Under the pieces are notes generated by a model. The model saw only the letters and a list, made by a program, of their open reading frames with translations. It made no database searches and was not told the DNA's origin. The translations under genes and the position numbers were made by a program. From positions 62,001-126,000 of the forward strand of contig WTXG01000022.1 of the NCBI GenBank assembly GCA_022496185.1: 64,000 nucleotides of DNA. The letters are read 5' to 3'. Of this stretch, positions 32,143 to 41,289 are shown piece after piece. The first letter of the stretch is position 1. Every line of letters starts with the position of its first letter. Source of the DNA: Multifurca ochricompacta. Taxonomy: Eukaryota > Basidiomycota > Agaricomycetes > Russulales > Russulaceae.

Positions 32143-32808
32143 TGTGACGGTTTGCGAAGATTTGTGACATCGTACGTGACGAGAACGTGACGTTTGCTTG
32201 TGTCGCGCGCGAGCCGCGCGTTTTCGATTCGCGTGACCACTCGTAACGACTTGTGACACGGGTGTGACAGGTATGTCGCACGCGCTCTGATCTTTATTCC
32301 CTATTCCTTTATTTTATTTTCCTTGCTGAGGGCGCAACCCCTCCTTTAAGTTCTGATCCTATTCTATCTCACTCCAGGGCATAACCCCTGGAGTCCATGA
32401 CTACCAGGGATACTTATTAGAACCTTCTATTTAGTTTAGATCTTCTGATGTGCCCTCTTTGATGTGCCTTCTCAAAAGCTGTATTTAAACTACTTAGATT
32501 GTAGAGACAGACCTTAAGTCTGTTCTCTTGTATCTAATACAGGTATCTTCGACTTCACAGAAACTTGCTTGAACTCCCCAAGTTGCAGCTTGAGGAGCCT
32601 TCTCCCCCAGTAGCTCTAGTAGGGCTGATTGCCACTACTCTCGACCTCGTTTCCTGCACGCGCCTCTCCTACAACATCGTGGGCACTTGAAACTTGAACC
32701 TGGAATAGGTCTTCTGTATTGGACCTTGAATCTTGGACGCGCCCCGCATCTTGAGGGCTTTTGAGTCTTGAAAACGCGACCTGACGCAGCAAGTACCTGG
32801 CTGTGACA
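32143..32808 (+). repeat. Gypsy-A2 5' LTR
   Basis: 666 bp, TGTGACGGTTTG...GGCTGTGACA. TATTTAAA at 32482-32489; the predicted RNA start falls on TAAGTCTGTTCT (32515-32526), the complement of the primer site. No ATG in the part expected to be transcribed. Confidence 0.95.
32482..32526 (+). promoter_or_regulatory. Gypsy-A2 core promoter and predicted RNA start
   Basis: TATTTAAA (32482-32489), and 33 nt from its first base the 12-mer TAAGTCTGTTCT that pairs with the primer site. Start position inferred. Confidence 0.6.
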
Positions 32809-32810
32809 TT

Positions 32811-32822
32811 AGAACAGACTTA
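32811..32822 (+). other. Gypsy-A2 self-primer binding site
   Basis: AGAACAGACTTA, two bases after the 5' LTR, is the exact 12-nt complement of 32515-32526. No tRNA 3'-end complement is present. Same geometry as in Gypsy-B2. Confidence 0.78.
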
Positions 32823-32879
32823 CAATCTTAGGAACAGAAGAACTTACCTGAAATCGCAAGGCGACGACGACGCGTCCCC

Positions 32880-34565
32880 TTGCCCGACTCCCGATCAGAA
32901 ACGTCTTACTCTGCGCGAGAACCTGAGACGCCTTCGGACGACGAATCCCTTGAGTACCAGTCGCCTGACCAAAACCTAGAAGAACAATCAGTAAATCAGA
33001 ACCCAGAAGAAGTCCTCTTGGCAAGCGATTTGCCAACCGAAAGCGTCACACACGACGCCGAACTAATAGACCCCGGATTCCTGCTTGAGTCCCAACTGGA
33101 AGCGCGACTGGAGGAAAGCTCAGTGACTTCCGTTGACACGCACCTTACAACCGTGGCGACCTCATTCCCATTCACCCTTCCTACACGATTAACCGATAAC
33201 GTTGACCCAGAACTAAAGGGGAACGCGCGCTGGTTAGAACTCAGAGAAGAGAACGTACCCTTTAGAGGATACTGGGTCCCCTATCGCCATACACGTCTTG
33301 CTGTCGACCTCTACCAAGGAACCTGGTACCACGTCCGCCCCAACAACCTAGGACAGATCGAGGCTATTAGAATCGCCCCCAACGAGACCGAACTTAACGC
33401 ACCTAATACAACCAGCACACCCCTAACCGAGCAAATCCTTCAGCCACTGTTTGAAGCGTTACCCCCAGTCACTAATCCTACGCCAATGACGACCCTCCCC
33501 GAACCACAACCTAGGCAAAGACAGCGCTCGGTCAGCCCAGACGACTCAGACAAGAGACCTACCGAAATACTCGTCCCAACCAAAGAAAACACGACCGGAG
33601 GTCGAGTCGAAGGGGTACCACCCCCGTTCTTCGATGGAAACCGGGCAACGGCCGAGGATTGGTGGACCCAGGTAGAACTTCACATCTTTCTGAATAACCA
33701 TGCCACTATCATAAAGGACGAGATATCGCGAATATCGTATGTGTTGGCCCTAATCAGAGGACCAAAGGTTAGCCGATGGGTAACGGAGCAAACCAGGTGG
33801 CTAGCCAACGTCTCCCACTCCAAAATTCAAGAGCCGCACCCGTGGGAGAAATTCCGACTAATGTTCGCGGCGGCCTTTGCCGACGTAGCCGCGGGACAGA
33901 AGGCACTGCAGGAGCTAGCCAACCTTAGGATGACAAATGGGAACATTGACGATTACATCGCCGATTTCCGAAGCCTCGCGGCTCGGGCAGAGCTGTACCT
34001 GGACAACCCAGCCACGCGTCAGAACTTCCAAAAGGGGTTACCACGGAAGCTTGTACAAACTATGATTACCCAGGACAGCCCCCAAACGTTTGATGAGACA
34101 GCAAACTCGGCGAGGAAACATCATGCAAATTGGATCTTTATGCAGCGCATGTTTGGAGATAAAACGCCGAGCAGCAACAGGAGCAACAACAGAGGGAACA
34201 AATTCACGCTTCCTCGTAGACGCGACCCAAACGCGATGGATGTCGACGTCATCAAAAAGGCAGTTACCACGGAGGAGAAAGAACAGTATAAGAAAGAGGG
34301 ATGCTGCTTCGAGTGCGGACGCCGAGGGCATCTGATCCGAGATTGCCCCACCAAAGGACCTCGGCCCAGCACCAGCGCCCCGACCCGGGCCGCCACGATC
34401 ACCGAAGTATCACAGACGACTGCGGCGGTACCCACCGGATCAGCTGCCTCGAAACCAGCTGTGAACATCGCGGAACTCGCGGCATCTCTGAAAACCATAA
34501 CCGACGACCAACGCCTCGAGTTGCAGAATCACTTTAAAGATGACGAGGATTTTTATATCGCTTGA
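32880..34565 (+). CDS. Gypsy-A2 Gag
   Basis: One open frame; the protein aligns with the Gypsy-A1 gag from about 32880 (TTG, PDSRSETSYSAREPETPSDDESLEYQSPDQN). The frame is open back to 32832, and the first ATG in any frame downstream of the predicted RNA start is the in-frame one at 33486, so the true start is unclear (non-AUG, spliced, or 33486). From 32880 it is 561 codons: acidic N-terminus, Gag core (GVPPPFFDGNRATAEDWWTQVELHIFLNNHATI...VLALIRGPKVSRWVTEQTRWL...LRMTNGNIDDYIADFRSLAARAELYLD) and CCHC zinc knuckle CFECGRRGHLIRDC near residue 478. It ends at the GGATTTTT overlap with pol. Binds RNA and forms particles by family. Confidence 0.88.
   Translation: MPDSRSETSYSAREPETPSDDESLEYQSPDQNLEEQSVNQNPEEVLLASDLPTESVTHDAELIDPGFLLESQLEARLEESSVTSVDTHLTTVATSFPFTLPTRLTDNVDPELKGNARWLELREENVPFRGYWVPYRHTRLAVDLYQGTWYHVRPNNLGQIEAIRIAPNETELNAPNTTSTPLTEQILQPLFEALPPVTNPTPMTTLPEPQPRQRQRSVSPDDSDKRPTEILVPTKENTTGGRVEGVPPPFFDGNRATAEDWWTQVELHIFLNNHATIIKDEISRISYVLALIRGPKVSRWVTEQTRWLANVSHSKIQEPHPWEKFRLMFAAAFADVAAGQKALQELANLRMTNGNIDDYIADFRSLAARAELYLDNPATRQNFQKGLPRKLVQTMITQDSPQTFDETANSARKHHANWIFMQRMFGDKTPSSNRSNNRGNKFTLPRRRDPNAMDVDVIKKAVTTEEKEQYKKEGCCFECGRRGHLIRDCPTKGPRPSTSAPTRAATITEVSQTTAAVPTGSAASKPAVNIAELAASLKTITDDQRLELQNHFKDDEDFYIA
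34547..34565 (+). promoter_or_regulatory. Putative -1 frameshift site at the A2 gag/pol overlap
   Basis: GGATTTTTATATCGCTTGA: gag reads GAT TTT TAT ATC GCT TGA; pol is in the -1 frame and open across it (TTT TTA TAT CGC TTG AAT GAT). The U-run matches the B elements and A1. Confidence 0.5.
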
Positions 34566-37500
34566 ATGATGCAGCCTTCATTCGAGCATTAGTTTCACAC
34601 CATGTATTCATTTCACCAATCCGAGCAATGAAAATATTCATCCCTTTATATGGTGTGAAAGAAATGGCCAACATAGAAGCACTTGTGGATAGTGGTGCAA
34701 CAGAAAACTTCATCAATTATAGAACAGTTATCAAGTATCGACTCCCGACCAAACGACTCGCGATCCCTAAGAAGTTACGAAACGCGGACGGAACACCCAA
34801 CGCTACGCAAAATATTGATCAATATGTCGAGCTGGATGTAATCACAGATGGTAAACCCAGGCGGCATCGATTCTACATAGCATCAATTGGGACAGACCAA
34901 ATGATCTTGGGATATCCATGGTTCGCCGCTAGTAATCCGCTTATAGACTGGACACAAGGACGTCTCCTACAATCCATCCAACTTAATATACCTGGGGAAC
35001 ACATTAAACGACTCAATATCGCACAAGAACTGGCAATTAAGGCGAAAGACAATCTGGAGCGCCCCTGGGATCAGATAGTACCCCAGGAATACCACCGACA
35101 TCGGAAAGTGTTCAGCGATCAAGAAGCTCAGCGGTTCCCAGAGGCCAGACCTTGGGATCATCGGATCGAACTAAAGCCAGAGGCTCCGGCAACGTTGGAC
35201 TGCAAAATCTATCCCTTAGGACCCGGAGAGCAAGACGCACTAAATAAATTCCTGGAAGAACACCTACAGAAGGGGTACATCCAAGAGTCCAAGTCCCCAT
35301 ATGCGTCACCGTTCTTCTTTATTAAGAAAAAGGATGGGAAGCTCAGACCGGTTCAAGACTATTGCAAACTTAACGAGTGGACGATCCGAAATACCTATCC
35401 ACTGCCACTGATCCCCGAGCTCATCGATCGAGTCCGCGGCAGCACCCTGTTTACAAAGATGGATATCCGCTGGGGGTACAACAACATCCGCATAGTTCCA
35501 GAAGATCGATGGAAAGCAGCCTTTAAGACGAACCGCGGTCTATATGAACCAAACGTCATGTTCTTCGGTTTGACAAACTCCCCTGCGACGTTCCAGACGA
35601 TGATGAATGCAGAATTCCGCGAGGAACTTAATGAACGCGATGACTCCGGAAAGGCCTGGTTCACTGTATACATGGACGATATTCTAATCCACACTGATCA
35701 CGACCTTCACAATCACCGATCTAAAGTACATCGCATCTTAGATAAGCTGAACAACTTAGATCTCTATCTCAAGCCGGAGAAGTGCGCCTTTGAACAAACA
35801 CGCATAGAATATCTTGGACTGATTCTGGAGGCAAACCAAGTGCATATGGATCCAGTGAAGGTGGAAGGTGTGGCTACCTGGAGGACGCCGACTACCGTCA
35901 AAGAAATCCGATCGTTTTTGGGTTTTTGTCAATTCTATCGTAGGTTCATCCAGGGATTTAGTAAGATCGCGGCCCCGCTAAACGCCCTTACAAGCGCAAA
36001 GAACCCCTGGAAGTGGACAGCTGCAGAACAAAGTGCATTTGATACCCTCAAACAGCGAGTCACCTCTCAACCAGTGCTAGCGCAACCCGACTTCGATAAA
36101 CCCTTCATCGTAGACGCGGACGCCTCAGGATATGCTCTAGGCGCCACCCTTAGCCAGAAGGATCACGATGACCGACTCCACCCTATCGCCTATCTGTCGA
36201 AAACCTTAGATGCAACGCAGCGCAACTGGGACATCTACGATCGTGAACTATTTGCTATCATCATTGCGTTTAGATCGTGGCGTCAGTATCTTCTCGGCGC
36301 CAAACACAAAGTCCAAGTCCGCACTGATCACAATAACCTACAGTATTTCAAGGCACCCCAAAAACTCAATCGGAGACAGGCCAGATGGCTCCAGGAAATT
36401 GCGGACTTCGACTTCACTCTTGAGCACGTCCCAGGAAAGCTGCATACGGTCGCCGATATGCTCTCGCGACGACCAGATGCAGATCGCGGATTAGAAGACA
36501 ACGACGAGGTCACTGTTTTACCGGCAGAGTTATTCATCAAGACGTCGCAACTAGTGAAACTTCCATTCCCTCAGACCCTTCCTGAACGACGCGAAATCCT
36601 TCAACGTTACCATGATCATATCCTGGCAGGACACCCAGGTATCGATAAAACCACGCGTGGAGTTCAACGCGAGTACGAAGGCAGCGATCTCAAAGGATTT
36701 GTACGCGATTACGTCAAGGGATGTGCTAAATGTCAGGAAAATAAGCCAAAGCTTACGAAGAAGGCGCCAATCTTCCCACTTGACGTACCGGCTACGACCG
36801 GCCCATTTCAATATATTGCTATGGATCTAATTACGGATCTCCCGTCAACAGGGAAATACGACGCGGTACTCACGATTGTAGATCAAGGATGCTCCAAGGC
36901 CGCTCGGTTTATACCCTGCACCAAAGAGATTACGGGAGAGGGTATAGCTACCCTCTACTATCGCCACCTCTTTCCATTCTTTGGCATCCCACGACGGATA
37001 ATCTCGGATCGCGATCCGCGCTTCACATCGCACTTCGCACGCGCGCTTGCAAAGACTCTCAAGATCCAACAAAACTTATCCACTGCATTCCACCCACAAA
37101 CTGACGGTTCCAGCGAACGTATGAATCTATGGCTGGAACAATACCTACGACTCTGGATAAGCGACGATCAATATAAATGGCCGGAGTATCTACCACTGGC
37201 CGAGTATGTGCATAACTCGTGGCCGCATGACAAGACAAAACTCTCTCCGCACACGCTACTTCACGGAATGCAGTTCGACTGGAAAGGCGAGGTCTTCGAA
37301 ACAGATGTCCCACAAGTGACCGAACGGTTACAGAACCTCAGGGATGCAAGATCTCGAGCGGAAACTGCGTTCCGCACATCCACGGATCAACCGACCCGCG
37401 TGCAATTCGACATAGGCTCGCAGGTCTGGCTAGAGGGAAAAAACCTCAAGACGCATTTTCCCTCATCGAAATTAGCCCCCCGTCGATACGGACCATTCAC

Positions 37501-37855
37501 GATCTTGGCCTCTATTTCCCCAGTGGCTTATTGATTAGCTCTGCCAGCCCACATGCGAATTCATGATGTATTTCACATCAATCTCTTATCGCCTTACCAA
37601 GAAACTGATGCTCATGGTCCGAATTACACGAGACCCCCTCCTGAACTTATCAATCAGGAAGAGGAATATGAAATCGACGCGATCCTCAATCACCAAACTT
37701 ATGGCCGATCAAGAAAGCTTCAATATCTAGTCAGCTGGAAAGGCTATCCAGCCAGCGACAACGCGTGGGTTGACGAGGCCGACTGCAACGCACCGGACCT
37801 TCTCAGGTCCTATTCCACCTCACTAGCAAGGCGCCAGGGTCGGCACCAACCTTAA
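34562..37855 (+). pseudogene. Gypsy-A2 Pol with one nonsense codon before the chromodomain
   Basis: Single frame of about 1097 codons, broken only by TGA at 37532-37534; A1 has CGA there. Counting from 34562: protease D43-S-G (EALVDSGATENF); RT with [17 protein letters not shown] and YMDD at residues 370-373; RNase H (VDADASGYALGATLS, YDRELFAIIIAF, RTDHNNLQYF, VADMLSRRPD); integrase zinc region (CAKCQENK), then D755, D816 and E852, an exact D,D(35)E spacing; KLAPRRYGPFTILASISPVAY. After the stop: LALPAHMRIHDVFHINLLSPY and a chromodomain (EEEYEIDAILNH...LQYLVSWKGYPASDNAWVDEADC). The stop removes only the chromodomain end, so a shortened Pol could still be enzymatically complete. Such chromodomains direct integration to chromatin. 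Confidence 0.94.
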
Positions 37856-37871
37856 GAGGGGGAAATTTTGC

Positions 37872-39086
37872 TTGAATTTTGCTGATCTGAACCATAGCCT
37901 GCTACCTTTACTAATAATTCCCATCCTGGCCCGCCTTAGAAGAACAACTCGTCTCTTTCAGACAAGAAAGTTGACCAAGATAACCCCCAGAATGAGCACA
38001 AAGATCCCTAACCAAAGCCCTTTTTTTCTTGCAGATATGTCCATTCTTAAACCAACCATAGATGCCATCAACGACGCTGCTAACTTGGGAGCTCTCAAAT
38101 ACCCTCACAACGCGCCCACACTTCCCCCGACTCCGACCTCATCCACACCTGTCACTCATTTCTCGTTTACCATGGAAGATGACCCTGTTCAGACCATAAC
38201 TCCTGCTGCTACACTGCCCACCCACAATCAGGATCTCAATATTGATGTTCATGAACGCACACTGACCACGCTTCAGGAGCCTCGAGAGAATCTGGTGGCC
38301 GAAGTTCATGCTGAGGAAGGCGAACACTTAGACGAAGACGGACCAGAGATCTTAGAGCTAGAACGACCGCCGCAAGACGAGGCGATAGACTTCGACAGAG
38401 ACGCGGCAGACCAGTATGACCACCCTGGAGCCCCTTTTGACCTTAATCGCCCGACCTCTCCTTTCTTTTTCAATCAACAAATCTCTGATAATCTTGGATG
38501 TATGCACGAAGCCCGTTACATTGCTTATGAGTATCGACGCGCCAACCCCCGAATCGCTTGCACCATGGGAGCACACCAACCCATCTTTTATTTTCCATTA
38601 CACACTCGTCACTATCCCCGCTACAGGCGCGGCGCTAACCCGATCCTCAACACCCTACAACGACGTCTCTTTGAAGCAGACCAAAGCTTCGCTCCCCTGG
38701 TCAACTTCGCATTGGACGACCTTCGCGATCCCGGGGCCTGGGCAGAAGTCTCACGTTACCGCTATGCCACACGACGACTCGATATGATCCATAGCGAACT
38801 GGCGCATTGGCGACGACAGGCGGAGCAAGTCCACCGCGACATTCGAAACGCGATTCACGCGCTGTCCCGCGGCGACGTGTACCATCGCCTCTTTCCTTAT
38901 CTAACCTATGCTTACACTTGGGACCGCCCTATGAGCCCAGAAGCAGCTATTCAATATGCGCCCGACCCAGACCTTCGAATCGTACTCCAAGCAGGCGGTG
39001 TCGGCAGTGCCAGACCCCCTCGACGACGCCGCGGCTTGCGCGTTCTCCCTCGAATCATTGATCTTACGCAGGATGACTCAGCTTGA
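37872..39086 (+). CDS. Gypsy-A2 ORF3, unknown protein with a SUMO-interaction-like tail
   Basis: Open to 39086. The first ATG in frame is 37992 (MSTKIPNQ), giving 364 residues; MSILKP at 38037 is the next. No known domain recognised. Features: Pro/Thr-rich and acidic N-terminal third (TMEDDPVQ, EEGEHLDEDGPEILELERPPQDE); a central block with several aromatic and basic residues (ARYIAYEYRRANPRIACTMG, YFPLHTRHYPRYRRG); a helix-rich C-terminal third (WRRQAEQVHRDIRNAIHALSRGD); then a basic patch (PPRRRRGLRVLPR) directly before IIDLTQDDSA. IIDLT plus acidic residues fits a SUMO-interacting motif. No signal peptide or membrane segment, so not an envelope. Conserved, though broken, in A1. Confidence 0.75.
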   Translation: MNFADLNHSLLPLLIIPILARLRRTTRLFQTRKLTKITPRMSTKIPNQSPFFLADMSILKPTIDAINDAANLGALKYPHNAPTLPPTPTSSTPVTHFSFTMEDDPVQTITPAATLPTHNQDLNIDVHERTLTTLQEPRENLVAEVHAEEGEHLDEDGPEILELERPPQDEAIDFDRDAADQYDHPGAPFDLNRPTSPFFFNQQISDNLGCMHEARYIAYEYRRANPRIACTMGAHQPIFYFPLHTRHYPRYRRGANPILNTLQRRLFEADQSFAPLVNFALDDLRDPGAWAEVSRYRYATRRLDMIHSELAHWRRQAEQVHRDIRNAIHALSRGDVYHRLFPYLTYAYTWDRPMSPEAAIQYAPDPDLRIVLQAGGVGSARPPRRRRGLRVLPRIIDLTQDDSA

Positions 39087-39104
39087 GGCCAAGCTGGACG
39101 CTAC

Positions 39105-39115
39105 AGAAGGGGTGA
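39105..39115 (+). other. Gypsy-A2 polypurine tract
   Basis: AGAAGGGGTGA abuts the 3' LTR; identical in A1, and a longer similar tract (AGAAGAGGGGGTGA) precedes the B2 3' LTR. Confidence 0.8.
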
Positions 39116-39780
39116 TGTGACGGTTTGCGAAGATTTGTGACATCGTACGTGACGAGAACGTGACGTTTGCTTGTGTCGCGCGCGAGCCGCGCGTTTTCGA
39201 TTCGCGTGACCACTCGTAACGACTTGTGACACGGGTGTGACAGGTATGTCGCACGCGCTCTGATCTTTATTCCCTATTCCTTTATTTTATTTTCCTTGCT
39301 GAGGGCGCAACCCCTCCTTTAAGTTCTGATCCTATTCTATCTCACTCCAGGGCATAACCCCTGGAGTCCATGACTACCAGGGATACTTATTAGAACCTTC
39401 TATTTAGTTTAGATCTTCTGATGTGCCCTCTTTGATGTGCCTTCTCAAAAGCTGTATTTAAACTACTTAGATTGTAGAGACAGACCTTAAGTCTGTTCTC
39501 TTGTATCTAATACAGGTATCTTCGACTTCACAGAAACTTGCTTGAACTCCCCAAGTTGCAGCTTGAGGAGCCTTCTCCCCAGTAGCTCTAGTAGGGCTGA
39601 TTGCCACTACTCTCGACCTCGTTTCCTGCACGCGCCTCTCCTACAACATCGTGGGCACTTGAAACTTGAACCTGGAATAGGTCTTCTGTATTGGACCTTG
39701 AATCTTGGACGCGCCCCGCATCTTGAGGGCTTTTGAGTCTTGAAAACGCGACCTGACGCAGCAAGTACCTGGCTGTGACA
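39116..39780 (+). repeat. Gypsy-A2 3' LTR
   Basis: 665 bp, identical to the 5' LTR apart from a one-base C-run difference; followed by TSD TTGAC. Confidence 0.95.
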
Positions 39781-39785
39781 TTGAC

Positions 39786-39980
39786 GGTGAAGTGGAATGG
39801 GAAGTGGAGCGCATTCTAGACTCAATGAGAAAAGGCCGAGGGCGCAAGATGCATTACCTAGTCAAGTGGAAAGGATTCCCAGACTCTGACAGTTCGTGGG
39901 AGCCAGCCGGGAATATCTTCGCCCCGGTTCTTATCTCGGAGTTCCATACCCGACACCCAGAAGCGCCTAGGGATGATTAA
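39786..39980 (+). pseudogene. Gypsy-B2 chromodomain (end of pol)
   Basis: Continuation of the B2 integrase after Gypsy-A2: GEVEWEVERILDSMRKGRGRKMHYLVKWKGFPDSDSSWEPAGNIF...ISEFHTRHPEAPRDD, stop TAA at 39978. It is a chromodomain with the usual aromatic residues (W/Y...YLVKWKGF...SSWEP). The frame is open, so only the A2 insertion separates it from the integrase core. By family it binds histone tails and steers integration to chromatin. Confidence 0.9.
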
Positions 39981-40019
39981 AAGGAACAACCCCAGACCCC
40001 AGCTGAAGCTCCCCAGTAC

Positions 40020-41258
40020 ATGCTCCCCCAGCAACGTCCTACCACTACACAATCAATCATGTCTTTCATCGCTGCCAACGCTGCCGTCGACGCCTTCACT
40101 GCCACCACCGTAGTTGTTGAGAACTTCCCCTCCGCCCATCCCTCTACACGTCCCTCTTCACCTATTGACTACGAGGCTGCCGAAGCTCGAGTCAAGAACC
40201 AATCTCCCAACCCCAACAATGACTTCGAACACTGTGAGGAGCCGCACCCAAACGACCTGGTGGGTATGGAATCGGACGACGAGGTCCCGGAGTTCCCCTT
40301 CTTCCTGAACAACCCTAACTCCTCCACATACTATCCACTGGAGATCACCATGGGCGATGGAACAGTTGCCATCGCCAAATACATTTTCTACACCAATGGA
40401 GGGATGGATGTCGCTGGGTGCATGAAGAAGGACGGCCCAGTTTATGGAGCTCCGGTCTATCTGGAGGAAAGGTATACAGGCCGTCTGCATCATACGATGA
40501 CCGATGAGCAGCTGGGGCACTTAGCTGCCGAAGACTCCCGGGCCTTCGCCATCGACGAGGTACTGAGTGACATGCGACTTCCGCGCCTCAAAGCTGAGGT
40601 AATGAGGCTGCGGAAGAATCTGACCCTACGCAACACACTCAATTGACAGTACAAAGAACATGCGAAGATGATGGCCCGGTTGACCAACGGGATGTTCCAA
40701 ATCGAGCAGGAGCTAGTGGAGATCCGAAAGAGGTTGGAGAAGGGGGACGCATATCAGATGATTGCTGAGAGGTACGCTGACATCTATGCCCAACCTCTCC
40801 CGCCGCGATCACTAGGGGCTGCCCCGGTGCTGCTGCCGAACTGATTCGAGATGCCACGCATGCACGAGAACCCTCGGGGGGAGACATGTTGGAGGTGCGA
40901 CAGTAAGTACCACATCAGCTGGAACTGCCCCCTCAATCGCAAGTGGTGCCGGCATTGTCGCAGCAACCTGCATTGGAGCAGGTTCTGTATCTTCCACCGA
41001 GTAGGAGTCGCGCCGACGATCACCAACCCATCTGGATGGTGTGGCAAATGCCTGCGTCACAATGCGGGACATCGGGAGCTGGATTGTCCCGTTCACGACT
41101 TGTGCCGCCTATGTGGACAACGCGGCCCTTACGGATTTCTCCGTACTCACCAGTGCCCTCAAGATGCGGACAAAGAGAATTACACAATGGACGATTGTAA
41201 TGTAGCCGATGATTATCTGGAGCTGGTGCAGGATGATGACGGTACGAGTCGTTTCTAG
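40020..41258 (+). pseudogene. Gypsy-B2 ORF3, coiled-coil plus zinc-knuckle-array protein
   Basis: ATG at 40020; 412 codons to TAG at 41256, with two in-frame TGA codons (40644-40646 and near 40842). The B1 copy has CGG and CGA at those places, so both are probably former CGN codons. N-terminal part: acidic Pro-rich region (NPNNDFEHCEEPHPNDLVGMESDDEVPEF), then a compact domain (STYYPLEITMGDGTVAIAKYIFYTNGGMDVAGCMKK...GRLHHTMTDEQLGHLAAEDSRAFAIDEVL). Middle: heptad-like KAEVMRLRKN...FQIEQELVEIRKRLE. C-terminus: CX2CX4HX4C twice (CWRCDSKYHISWNC, CRHCRSNLHWSRFC), a CX2CX6HX4C (CGKCLRHNAGHRELDC) and a fourth Cys/His cluster. Probably binds nucleic acid; function unknown. Confidence 0.82.
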
Positions 41259-41275
41259 CCGGGTCTGCTAGAACC

Positions 41276-41289
41276 AGAAGAGGGGGTGA
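41276..41289 (+). other. Gypsy-B2 polypurine tract
   Basis: AGAAGAGGGGGTGA, directly before the 3' LTR. Confidence 0.8.

Larger units (their letters stand above)
32143..39780 (+). mobile_element. Gypsy-A2, nearly intact chromodomain Ty3/gypsy element
   Basis: 7638 bp, plus strand, TSD TTGAC at 32138-32142 and 39781-39785. LTRs 32143-32808 and 39116-39780 are identical except for one extra C in a C-run of the 5' LTR, so this is the youngest insertion in the window, which agrees with its innermost position. Open gag, pol with a single TGA, open ORF3. Same family as Gypsy-A1. The best candidate for a recently active element here. Confidence 0.96.

Noticed and set aside
37872..39086. Envelope gene making Gypsy-A a retrovirus-like element
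   Set aside because: No signal peptide, membrane helix or fusion-peptide-like stretch can be seen in ORF3; position alone is not evidence.
39786..39980. Isolated host chromodomain (HP1-like) gene
   Set aside because: It joins in frame to the Gypsy-B2 integrase once the Gypsy-A2 insertion and TSD are removed, and the same layout is uninterrupted in B1.
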